Source of the DNA: Nautilus pompilius
Taxonomy: Eukaryota; Mollusca; Cephalopoda; Nautilida; Nautilidae
Direction: 5' to 3'
DNA length: 64,000 bases
Assembly (NCBI GenBank): GCA_018389105.1
Contig: JACATO010002131.1
Span: 1,609,001 to 1,673,000 of the forward strand
In this document: positions 32,653-45,300 of the stretch, piece by piece
How the letters are laid out: each line of letters starts with the position of its first letter
How positions within the stretch are numbered: the first letter of the stretch is position 1
Notes under the pieces: model-generated
Told to the model about the DNA's origin: nothing
What the model saw: only the letters and a program-made list of their open reading frames with translations
Databases searched by the model: none
Translations under genes and position numbers: made by a program

Positions 32653-33332
32653 TTACCGTTTAGGTTCGGTGACCATTGTCTGTCCTATCGGGGCCGGACT
32701 GTACTTCTCACATTCAGTAATATCCGAAGAGATCTTGCAGATGGTGTTAGCGACAGAGTTCGGCAGATGATGTTCACTGGAAAGTTTCATAGGCAGTGGT
32801 CCATCATTGTTGTGATGAATTGTGTGGCCAAACATCATTCAATGTTGTTAATTGAGAGCCTCTGATGCCGATTAGCAAAAAAAGGTCAGCCATTGTTGGT
32901 CCCAGGATGGCTTGTGGTCCAACAGTGATGGGTAGCCAGGAAGGGCCCATCTGTTCATGATAATTAGTCGTCTCCATGACGATGCAGAAGGTTGAGTGTG
33001 TGGAGCACCACACGTCGTCCAAGCAGCTCTTGGAAACTGCACCAGTCAATGTCAAGATCTCGAAGAACGGTCTCGAGAATCGAATGCCACCTGCTGTGAC
33101 ATCCAAGAGGAAACCCATGGATTTTGATGGTCCATCCACTATATTGTGTTTCGAGGGTTATGCACAAAGCTTCGTACTTTGTACACTTTTCCTTATATGC
33201 CTGATCCAGGGATGTCATCGAGTTGTTTAGGCATATGGTTGGGTCCACCAACATGACCCTGCTATTAATTTGTAGATGAAAGGGAAGTGGAACCTTCAGA
33301 ACTATGAGGTTGATGTATCCCATTCTCCACAA
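32653..33332 (-). pseudogene. fragment resembling an R2-type LINE C-terminus, copy 2
   Basis: The minus strand encodes VMLVDPTICLNNSMTSLDQA and YKEKCTKYEALCITLETQY, then RRVVLHTLNLLHRHGDD. It aligns residue by residue with 29594-30039. Further conserved-looking sequence extends to about 32653 with stops. The PD half of the motif seen in copy 1 is replaced here by unrelated sequence. Confidence 0.5.
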
Positions 33333-33340
33333 AATTATAT

Positions 33341-34039
33341 GGACTTGAAATGTAATACAAACAGCTAAATTAACCTATAAATGCTGCATACTTAAAATAC
33401 TAATATAGTAGGAAAACAACCTGATACCATAGACATAGTGAATTCCTAATGTAACTAGTTGGCAATCGTTTATCTAGAAGCAAACGTCAAGATTAAATAC
33501 TTTAGCCCTTATGGCTTAACTTTAGTTTGATTTGACAGGTGTTAAGCAACTGAACGATAATTCTAGAAAACAACAAAAAGGAACCAGAATACCATTCCGG
33601 CACAAATTAACCACTGATTATAATTTTAAAGATACTGTGGAAAGCCAAGGTACAATATCAGTCAACCATTCAAAATGGTGCATCCAAAAAGAAATGTTCT
33701 GAGGGCAGGAGATCCCTTCTGTGTTTATTCTTGTTTCCTATTGTTGGGTTCTCTCAGAATGGTTTGTAAAATTCCATGTGGCAGGAAGAAATGAGCTTAA
33801 GTTTTATTATCAATCCATGAAAATGGATTTTAAAAAAGTGTGTATTGTAAAAATATTAATATTATCTGATGTATTTATGCTCACTATACGAAACACTTGA
33901 TTGTTTGTAACTTTTCATTATAATTCTGTGTAAGTTTTGCAAATAAAATATGCTAACTGCTCGTGTGTCTCAGGGTTACTAATCTGTATGCATGGGCCTC
34001 CTTCCACAAAGAAAACAACACTAGTTATTATAAAAACCA
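33341..34039. other. spacer 3' of the GBA gene
   Basis: AT-rich with no coding similarity. It separates the TE-rich region from the end of the GBA transcript. Confidence 0.5.
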
Positions 34040-34058
34040 ACAATTATTTAGAATGAAA

Positions 34059-34064
34059 TTTATT
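34059..34064 (-). terminator. polyadenylation signal for GBA
   Basis: TTTATT on the plus strand is AATAAA on the minus strand, about 320 bases after the GBA stop codon. It is the first good signal downstream. Confidence 0.6.
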
Positions 34065-34380
34065 GTTTATAAGTTACAGCCAGCAAATACATTCTCGTTA
34101 TTCAAATATAATCAAATTAGTGCATAATTAAAACAAAATTAAATGAAAAAAAAATTTTTTTTTTTAATGTTTTAGATCAGTAAAAATTAATCATTGTTTT
34201 ATCGTTCATCATTATGGAAGATTTACAACATCTAATGTGTATGAAAGATTTTCTCTTTCAAAAAAGAAGAATAAAACAGCTGCTGAAGCAGTTTTTTTAA
34301 ATGCCTCTTTACAAGCATCAGGAAACTTACATAATCATCACAGAAATTAAGCCTGCACATGCAGACAGCTGACTGATGTT

Positions 34381-37300
34381 TCATGTCCACCAGACGACAG
34401 TCTGGATGGAATGTGCAGATACTTCTATGGGTATAAATCCAAGTCCTGGATCAGTAACAGTACACTGTATGCTGTGGTCATTTCTAAAAAAATATAAAAG
34501 CCACCATTACAAAATTGTTTCATACCAGCAGGGAGGCAGTAGATAAAAGTCTAGTCAAGTCATAGCAGTCTAATTTTTTTTTTAAATAAGGTATCTATTT
34601 TTTTACATCATAAAATGTGCAGGAAGATAGGAGAAAAGGAAATTTCTTTTTTGGGTGAAAACAGGAAGATCTCCCAGAAGCAGTTAAAACAGAATGCATG
34701 TACACATTGTAGAGAACTGTTTGTTGACAGTATGTATTTTAAAAATTGAAATGTGGCATATATCAATTAACAATACACCAAGTCACACACCTTCCCTGGC
34801 TTGAACCAATTCTTTCTTCTAATATGGAAGTTCCCAAAGATCCAATCACTAATATCATCATCAGATGGTAGTGGGTTTTGTGCCTGATCATCCTGTTTAA
34901 ACTCATCACTGGTATCCTCAAGAAATTTCTTTGGTCATCAAGTAATTGTGCAGTCTGATCATCAGCTTCACTGCAGCATAGTATGTCTGTCTCTCTCTCT
35001 CTCTCTCTTTCCCACTGGTTAAACTGCCGATTGATTTCAAGATCACATTCTCTCCATCTGAAGGTTCACTATGTTGTTCATTGTCAAAAACAGTAACATC
35101 TGCAACTGCAACCTCTTCTGGCTTCACAAGATTCAACAAGTATAAACACGTTCTGTCTCAGCTTCCACATGTAGTACATTTTATTCCAATCTGACGACTG
35201 CAGTTTTGAACTTGTTGAACCTTACCAGTGCGTTAAAGTTTTATGTTTTGACATATGCTGCAGCATGACTCTTGATCTTCCAGGTATAAGAACAATGGTC
35301 ATTGCTCCAGAGAACATCCAACAATGTGCCTCTGAAAGCTACCTAGTAAATAGTGGAAATTCCTTGTACTCTTCGCATCTATTGGAACTTTCTCGAAAAC
35401 TATAGTAAGTGGCAATGAGCAAGTCATCAGGTAACACAGACAAAGAATTTACTAGTGTTGTAGCACAGAGATTAGTAACATGAGAAACATCCCTCTTCAA
35501 GCACTTTTCCAGTTGCAACCTCTCTCTCACACCCACCACAATGCTAGCTGTACCACTGGAGAACTGCTTTTCTTGCTTCTACTGTATAATACTGTTATCT
35601 TTTATCAAAACTTCAAGAGCAGCAAATAAATTTTGAGCATTAGGATTGTTGCAGATTAGCATATTTGAGAATCCATTTTCTATCTGCATTCCTCTCATCC
35701 AATAACCATAACATCTTACTTTATCACAGCATCCTGGCTCGCTCTAGCATAGTTTCGATGAAGTGGGAGCCAAGTGATTTATTAATTATAGCAGCAACTT
35801 TTGTTTGACCTGGTGAAACGACAGCAATTTCACTGTCAGAGAATACATTTTTTCACTCCAAAACTAGACATGTAAGCCAGTCAATGATCCTGTATCAACT
35901 ATAGCATTACATAATGAACTTTATAAAGGAGCATAGATTTGGAGTTGGAGCTGCTGTGATTGTGAAAAGTAGTTGGCAGCGTTTTCATTTTTTTCCAGAT
36001 AGAAACTGGTGTCATACAGTGCAGTTTTAAAGTGGGAATAAAATGGATTAAGGTGTGTGTAATGTTTGCAAATACAGAAGAAACTCACTTATTCGACATA
36101 AGGTTGTTGGACATGCAAGTTCTTGGAATTGGTGGCTGTTGAGATTTTTTACTTCACATTTGTTCAAGTCAGGTAATCTAGTCAGCAGGGTGCAGATTCG
36201 GAGATCATTTGACATCTGCTGCTTTTAAAATGAATTTGTGTTAGCACCATTAACCATGGAAAGATCCAAATTCATCCCAAAAATCATATAAAATATCCCC
36301 TGCATTCACAGGACTATAGGCTATCATTGGCATTTAAATGCAAAATCTTGTTGGTTCATACAGTTACAATTCCCCAACTTTATAAAGAAACTTCAGATTG
36401 AAAACAAGAGATGTGCCATCAACCATGCAAATAGCAATCCAGGGAAGCAGCTCTCACCTATGCAGGTACACGGGAATATTGGAGGAGTAGATGCAAAATA
36501 ACCTGTGAATGTTAAAGGTTTCTAATAAATTTTTTTTACCTGTTTGCTATAATGAGGACAATGGATTTATCTGGCCTAATGAATCCTACCAGATCCAGAT
36601 CCCTTGGAATATTTTTAACTTCCAACCTAACTGATCCTGGTGTAACAAATTTGCTGTTGAATAAAAATAAAAATTTGTTAAAGTCCAGTTCATTTTTGAA
36701 AATGTCAGATCTCAGTCATCTAGAAATAATGGTATAATTTTAATTATAGAAACTCAATACCTAATAATTCACAGAAGGAAAAAAAAATTGAATTTAAAAA
36801 TGTCTGTTGTTTTTCCCAAGCATAACTAGACAAAAATGTAATCCCTATTGAGGTTTTCTTTTTTAATTTAAAATGTACTTAATGATGAACTTTAGACTTT
36901 AAAACCCAATACATTCTGCAATATAAAAGTTAATTCCTGTGGATGTTACTAAACTGGTAGTGGCAAGAGAATCACCTGGTGAATTAATAGGGATGATCAG
37001 AATACATACATCCTCCTGAATACAAAACAAATCAGTTTACCTCCAAAAAATAAATAAATAGTTTATACAGACCTCACATGTCCTAAACTGTAATACATGG
37101 GCTGTTTGTAAAATTCATCTGTTTCAGAATTGACAATAATAGGGCTGTCCACTTTGTTATCTACCCAATTTGGTCCTCCATCCATTCCCAGAGCAATGTT
37201 CCAGTCTGTCCATCCTACAACCCAGTGGTTAAGATCCTGGATTTAAAATTCAGTCATGTGAAAAATAAAAAAAAAATGTATTAATCATCTACAATAAAAC

Positions 37301-40300
37301 AGTAGCAAAAAATAATGTCACTGGTTTTTTGGAATTCTTGTTTCAGGCTTACAATAAAAGACTAAAAGAAAAAGGTATTTTCAGCTAAAGACGATGTAGT
37401 TCCTTTACAAGAGGAAATCAGTTGTGTTAGCTCTGTATACATATATAAAATAGCAAACCCATAGTTAAGTAAAATAAGATAAATCTAATGGATACCAAGG
37501 CCAATAAATAATTAATGTAAAAAAAAAAATAGATCTGATTTTTTTCAAATATGTTTGTCTCAAAAAGGAGGACAATCGTACACACACATTATGATGTAGA
37601 CCATCTTACATCAAAGACATTTTAAATGGTTACCATGAAATGAAATGAAATATAAAAGGGTGATTTCAAACTCAAAGGTAACATTTTCCTTATCTAAAAT
37701 TTTAGAACTTTTGGATAATAGTCAATAATGAATGCGATATGCAATTAATAACATGATAGAGCCTGCATAGCATGAACACACATTTTTCCCTGCTGCAAAA
37801 TAAATCACAAGTGTTTTTCGATTATCCTAAAAACTCCGGGGCATTTCCAAACATCCATCCTGCCAAGTGTTGACATTAATGCTTAAGATTTTCACATCTG
37901 ATTTTAACATTTCACTCACAAATGCTACAATGGCTACAGAAATCTGAGATGCCTACAAACCGGAATCTGCTAAATGTCAGATCTTTTTTTTTAGAAAAGC
38001 CAGTTCAAAAAACTTTTGTCAACCACAGAAAATGTAACAAAATAGGAGATAAGCCATTAAAAATTTTAATTTGTAAATTTAGAGCTATCAAACTTTGCAT
38101 GTAGGAAACAATATTGCACAGTTTGCATAAGTGATTATGAATATATAAAAATTAAAAACAAGACACCATTTTGGATATGCAAGTATGGTTATGCATATGC
38201 TCTGTTACCTGAATAATGTCAGATATGTAATATTCTGCTCTCTCCCAGCTGCCAAGCAACACCGAGAGTTGCCAAGGATAGCTACCTTCACACGCTTCAG
38301 TTGCCAGGATAAACTTCTGAGGGAACATCTCATGAGTGAAAGAAAGAAGATTGGCAGGTGTGAAAATATCTGCGTACCAATGTACAGCAATGCCAGAAAC
38401 ATATTTGAAGGCTGTTTTGTTTGTGAGGATCTTAAAAAGAAAACACAAGCATCCTATTAGAGTTGTTGATTTTTTATAGATCATTGTTCAATCCTGACTG
38501 ATACAGACTGGTATCCATATTTGTGGGCTAAACAATTGAGAGATCATTTATTGGAATCTCCTTTGATTAATTACTTTACTGGTGAATGTACAATTATGTC
38601 CATTAGTATAAAGAAAATCTGACTAACTATAAAACTGTCCCTAGTAGATTAAAAATACTAGTCTTCTAGGAACTAAAGTGCATATTATCAGGTTTTAATC
38701 AATAAAATTGCTAATTAACAATTACTGAACACATAAGAACATTACATTTTTTATGTTTGTTTAAATTTCAAATTTCCTCCTATATTTGATTAAAGCCAAG
38801 AATGAACCTTTGACAATAAAAAGTACATCTTTATTTCATAATTGTAGCCCTTTAAAAAAACATATTGTGGCAGATGGCCAGGTGCATAGCATACCAGTCT
38901 GCTGCAGCTGAGGGTGGGTCCAAGTCAGTTTCTGTTGGGGACCAACTTGTTTGGAGAACTTCCCATAGGATGGCTTCTTTTTACTCTTACACCAGTCCAT
39001 GTGGATTTCTAGTAGGAGTTTTCCATTTCATGCACAGAAATGCCAGGTTCCATGTGGTGCAGGAACAGGAGTGCATGGTAACATTGGAATTAGGCAACCT
39101 TGTCAAATATCTGCAGATGCAGACTGATGCTCGTGGAACAAGGAAGAAAGATGCAAGTTTCAGAAATAATGAGGCTACATCTTCCAGCCACTTGTGCCGT
39201 TTTTGAACATGATTTCATTCCCTAAAGACTAAGAATTAACAATTCTTCTACTGGTTACATGTTTCTTAAAAAACAGTGTCATCTTTGTTTTAATTTTTTT
39301 ATGGCTACTTAAAGTGAGCAAATTTTAAGCTTGAAAGTTAAGAAACAACAATATGAAAATAATAAGCCCCGACATTTATTTTTCTGAAATTCTGATGTTA
39401 TATGTGATACCATTTTGAATGTCTACTATAAAGTCCCCCTCAATCGCTTCTCTATATACCAACAAACCTCCTTTGCCCATAAGTGCACAAATGTTCTCTG
39501 GTCGTCAACAATCATGATTTTCACACCTCCAAAACCATACTGGTGGAGAGTTGGGCCAAGGTCAGCTACTATGAAGTCCTTCTGTCTTTTTGCAGTCCAT
39601 CCCATGCATTGGAAAGAAAAATTTGCAATGAAGCCATCTGTGGGTTCATTTTGCACAGTCAGGCCCCAGAAAGAGATATTGAAATGGTTGTACTGTTGTA
39701 GAAACCTATAGAAAATAGGCAGCAAGAGCAAAATTAAAAACAATATATAAGTGGCATTTTACTAAGAATAAAGTGTAATGAATTTCACTACTAGGAAACA
39801 AGTTTTAATTTTGTAATTAAAAATATAACAATACTACAGGTTAAAATGTGTATATGGTGAAATGATATCATAGATGAAGACAACATTGTAAATTGTTAAT
39901 GTACATCATTAAAGGAGAAAAAATAGAGACTGACTTTGGTTGGTTTGATTTTTTTTAAAAAAATTTTTGGGTCATTTTGTTTTTGAGAAGTAATGCTAAA
40001 GAAAATTAGGGTTATCTTGTTTGAGAAGTATTGCCATTAAAAGTTCTGCAGTATTTTCCCTGAATAGGATGTTGGAAATTATATGATGGAGAATAGGTAT
40101 AACAAACCAGTAAGAAAAAACAAACAGGTGCACTCAATGTATTAACTTAAAAGAGCTCTAGCAATTGTTTCAGGTAAAAAGTATGGAGTAAGGTGATGAG
40201 CATTATCATCAAGTGACAAAGACCAATGTATAGTCTTAAAGAGGAGACTGCAGGTTTCATCTGGTGGATAGCTCCAAAAACCATGTAAAGCTGCGTGTGT

Positions 40301-42360
40301 AGTAACTACCTGTTTTCTCCTAATATAACATTACAAATTACTCTGTCAGTTTCTCAATAGACACCCACCATGATCAATACAAGCCCTCTCTAATCATCAC
40401 AAATAAACCAGGCTGGCTGTCATCACTTGGTTCAAATTTCTTTTGAACAAGTTTAATCATCTGATGGAATTTTGGATGAGAAAGTTTTAGTCATGTATTT
40501 CTCCTATATTAAAAAGAATAATTAGACCTTGATAGTCAATTAGTCAGGTAAGAAGTTGAAAATGTCCAACTTACTTCACAAAATAGAGTGCCCAAGCCTT
40601 GTAATACTTGTCCCCAGGACTTCCTATCAGGGTACCAGCCCCAGTCATGTTTTTGTTTGTCTTCATCCAGGCTGGTGCACTCCATGGACTTGCAAACAAG
40701 GAGATGTTTCTTTGACTCAGCTTTTGGGCTTTTATAATAAATGGAATCTATTTATAAAAAGATAATAATAACCATCATCATCAGGTGCCATCTCCAAGTC
40801 AAAGGTAATGCTCCTGGATCACATTCATGACCCAAGATAGGTAAGCAATAAAGGGTGCTTATAATCCTTCCATGATACCCAGGAATGAATTTATCGTAAA
40901 TCTTCACTAGAACTCTCCATTTTTAGATTTGATTGGGTGGTGAAAAGTGAGAAGAAATTATGCCAGGGAGGTACACCAGAGTTTGGGCCCTCTACCATAG
41001 CAGTCCAGTGATCTAACCACTGAACCAGTGTGCTGCCAAATAATAATAAAACAATGATAATATATATATATATCCTTTCATGTTCATGCATGCTAATTGA
41101 TGAACCATGTAACCGGTTAAAAAGCACAAAGCAACAAAGAAAACGCAGTTGTCTCCCTTGTTTTAAAAAAAATGGTTACTGAGAAAGAGAGAGCACAATA
41201 AGGTGAACAAACCTTGTAGTTTAAATCTTCCTTGGTTAGAGAAAATTTTTCCATGCCAAAATCCATAGGGTTGTCATCATAGGAGTAAGGATGTGTTGAA
41301 AAATCACAGCTAGCTATGGGTACACGACCAACTGTATATTCTATACCTAAAATTCCAAACTTAACAGGTAAGTAAAACTACGTAAATGCTATGCTAATGG
41401 ATGCACTGTGTAGGAAAAGCAAACAAATACATATATAGATGACAATCAATTGAATTTATTTTTAAAAAGAGGAAACTAAACATAACAAACAAACAAAAAA
41501 ATTACCTTCTGGAGAATAATAAGATTTCAATAAATTCTCCTGTGTCTTTGCTGATAGACTTTTAATGTTGATACCAGCAGCATCTGTAAATGCTCCTCCA
41601 AAGCCAAGAATTTCCTGGTAGGTAACACTGCGATTGATGGTCATATTCGCTCCAGCTCCTAAAATCCAGAGTTAAGAAAGGAAAAAAAAAAAAAAAACAT
41701 TCGGTTGTCTTGGCAACTAATAATTGTAACACTGGTGTACTTATTTTAAAGACACAAAGTTTGAGATGTTCATTTACTTTTCCCTGTCAAAGACCCAAGA
41801 TCCAATAAATATATTCCTGAGTTTATTCCTTCCAAATCAGCAGTTGTCGAAAAGTCAACGTCAGTCCAGGGCCAGTATGATATGTTATTCTTCCCCAGGC
41901 AAATTATTTTGTGATGCCCATCTTCAGCCATAGTACAGCAGGCTCTCATTCACCCTTGCCACTGTCATGTGGCTCTGGTAATAATTTGTCTCTTTGCAAA
42001 AACTTATTGAATCCCTAAAATTATCCTGATAATCTGTGCATTTGCAGTCTCTGCAGTAGTCAAATTTTTGGATTTCCATGTTCCCAAAGTCTGTTCATGG
42101 CTGATCATCTCAAACCTGCATTTACAGTACCATAATGGCCTGACAGCCAGAAACAAAATGCAGAGAAATTAAAAAGTATTTTCTTATATATCTTTTTGAT
42201 AATGTAACAAATAAGAATGAAGGATTTTGAATTGAACACCAGGTGTTCTTTTTAAAAATTACACAAATCTACATAAGTTATAAATATCTTGTCTATGCAT
42301 TTTTATAAACATTTGCTATTACTTGACTGTCTCTCTCTCTCTCTCTCTGTCTGTCTCTCT

Positions 42361-42391
<31 letters not shown>

Positions 42392-45300
42392 AGTGAGTGA
42401 GTGAGAGAAAGAGAGAGAGAGAGAGTGATGTTACTTATCCAAATCTGTCTGTGACCAAAACTGATTTTTTTCTTGTAAAATTAAAAAGAAATTTTATTAT
42501 GACGAGTCTTAATGTAATTTCACTGAAAGCTCAATTTTTTCAAAAATTGATGATTATTCTTGTGAATTCAGACTATTATTGTACAACACTGAGATGGTTG
42601 TGTATGAAATCTGCACCTGGTTTATCTACTGATGATTTAGAACTGCCCCACAATGCAATGCTATGTAAACTTGCTTAGGTTCTGATCACTGCTGATTGCT
42701 TCCAGACATAACTCAAAGTTTTCTAAATTATCTGCAGATAGAAACCAAGTTCAGATTGTGTGTGCAGCCACTTTAAAAAAGCAGATAATCTGTTCAAGTT
42801 CCAAATAAAATGTATCTGAAAAAAATATCTGAGTTAGTTTTGAAAGTGTTTATTTAAAAATAATTAATGAATAAAAGAATAAATATCTGAAAAGCTAAAT
42901 GCTAAATATTTATTTTGAATATCAAAGATGTATTTATTAACCATTATTTATTTTCTCTTTTTCTACATTACTTGTATCCTGGATTAAATAAGTGCTCACC
43001 TGGTGCAGAAATAGTTTTGAATTTTCCCACAGTTTTTTCTAATCGCTTTCCATCAATTGTAGATGTATAAATGGCATAGCTTCCCCGCTCAAGCACAGTG
43101 TCCGACTCCACAGTGTCACAGTAGGTGGCATTACAAACACAAACCACTGAGCCATGGCCAAAGTCTTTAGGGACACACAGCCGATGCCCTGTTAAGAAAG
43201 TAAATTTAAAAAATCAAAGGATGAGATTTCTTTTTTGCTATTCTCAAAGTATTAGTTTCTGAAAGCCAGACTAAAAAGATTTTTAGGACAAGCCATAGGG
43301 AACATCCTAAACAAGACATATACTTTAGGAAACAAAAGAAAACAGAAATTCATTAGCATTACTCTGTTAATCTCTGTAATGGGTCAGTTATGTCCTATTT
43401 GTGGAGGCCAAAACTTGACAATGGCATATAAGCATTGAAAATCTGTGGAGGGGGGGTGTCTGATTTTGGTATAATCAGTCTTGAACAGGACCCCAACTAA
43501 CTTCTCCCCATCCAAACTCCAATAAGTCTTTTTCAGTGCTCAAATCAGCTAAGAAAAGATCTTTGTTTACAAAAATTCAAGCAAATTGCTTGATCTACAC
43601 ACACCATGATGGCAGAAGACTCAGACAAAAATAACAAAGTTTTATTGTTAAACAAATGTAATTGTGTGGCTACTGGGCCTGTTGGGCCTGTCCCAGTTCA
43701 ACAAAAGATGAAAGTTGCTTGTAGAGAGCTTAGACTTGATGGCAAGCATACAAAGCAGACTAATGAGATGAACACCACCAAGCTCAACCTGAAGCTGATT
43801 GCCAGGCCAGGAAAGTTCAGAGTTTATGCCCTGGCTTATTTGCATGAGAATGAGCAGCTAGAAAGCTCTGAAGGCAAATTGTTTGAGCTTAGAGCGTTCC
43901 TCAAAGTATACATGTAAATGTTGGGATGCTGCTTTCTGAATAAGAATAATTCAAAATTTTCGACAAAGTTTGAATAACTGCATCTCTGAATTATTCAATA
44001 TTTTTTGCTGAAATTTTGGAACAGAAAATGGCATCGCATTTAGAAACATTTAAAAGGTGATTTTACCCTATATCAAGTCATACTGATTCTCAAAGGAACA
44101 CATGAGGAACCTTGCATCCCTGAATGTGGCACCACCAAATAATATATCTCATGATATATCACTGAATAAATTCCATGTGATAGTTTTACGTACATGCCCA
44201 CATTTCACCCAAAGATTTGTAACAAGTTTCCATGCAGAAATACAAGATGGCCACCACTAAGCATCACAAAAGTTTTTCTCAGGTGAAAAATACCATGTGC
44301 TTTTTAATTTGCCAGATGCCTAGACACAGTTTCATGAAGATCTCTTTAAAAATAAAGAAATCAGAATTTAGAGTAATAGTTTTCCCCCCCTTAAATATCT
44401 TGCTACCCCATGTCCTTCTGACCAGATCCATCAGATAAACAACAAAAGAAACCTTTTCTAATTTTGAGCTGTGCTGAAATGTTAACTTCTTTAAACCAGT
44501 CTTCAAACATCTAAAAAATGTTCTCTGTGACGTATCATGCATCAATTTCTGTTAACCCTATCTCCCTCACTTTCTGCTTTGAAAACTATAGCATCTTTGA
44601 AAACTAATTATTATGACATTGTTCTGCTTATTTGTTTTTGTAATGGCCTCTATGCAGCTGATGTTACTTATCATTTGATAGGGAATTCAGATTTTTAATG
44701 GCAACCTGTACTGTAGCTATTCTGTATTTGGTTTACTGAATGTTTCCATCTTTTAGCATTTAATGCTATCAGAAAGTAATATGGTCAATTTTTGTGGTAA
44801 TTTTGGCTGTAGCTTTGTCATTAATGTATTATGAAGCGTAATTGATCTCTTTTTCTATTTAAAAATGCCATAGCCAAATGTCTTAAGACTCTGTTATCGG
44901 GATCAAATTATTCTCATGATAGGCAGAAGGCAACAACCAGGATCAAAGTCTGCACATAACTAAATGAACAGAAACTGACTGGAACCTCTTATCAGTCATG
45001 CTGAATTGTTTTTGCAGGCATTTATGTATTGTCAGTTACCTGGTAGGTTTTTTTTATTTAGATAGGCCCATACATGAACATGAAGGCACCTTTTGGGGAG
45101 AAAGAGGAGCAGGTATTTTTACTTTCTTCTCAATATATATATGGAAAAATGAACATACCAGGAAATTAAAGTATATTTCATGGTCATAAAGGGAGCACAT
45201 TCCAGCATTCGAATGATATTTTACCTTTATTATTTTGCAATATATAACAAGTGAACTGCTAGTAAAGAAAGGGGACTGTCAACTTATACTAGTGCAGCCA

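Noticed and set aside
40375..40500. Possible extra GBA exon
   Set aside because: Exons 5 and 6 already join in phase and translate across the conserved YFVKFL junction, and this stretch has no GBA similarity.
43606..43917. 103-codon plus-strand open frame ([10 protein letters not shown]...)
   Set aside because: It lies antisense in GBA intron 1, matches no family I know and shows no splice or promoter support. It could be real but is unsupported.
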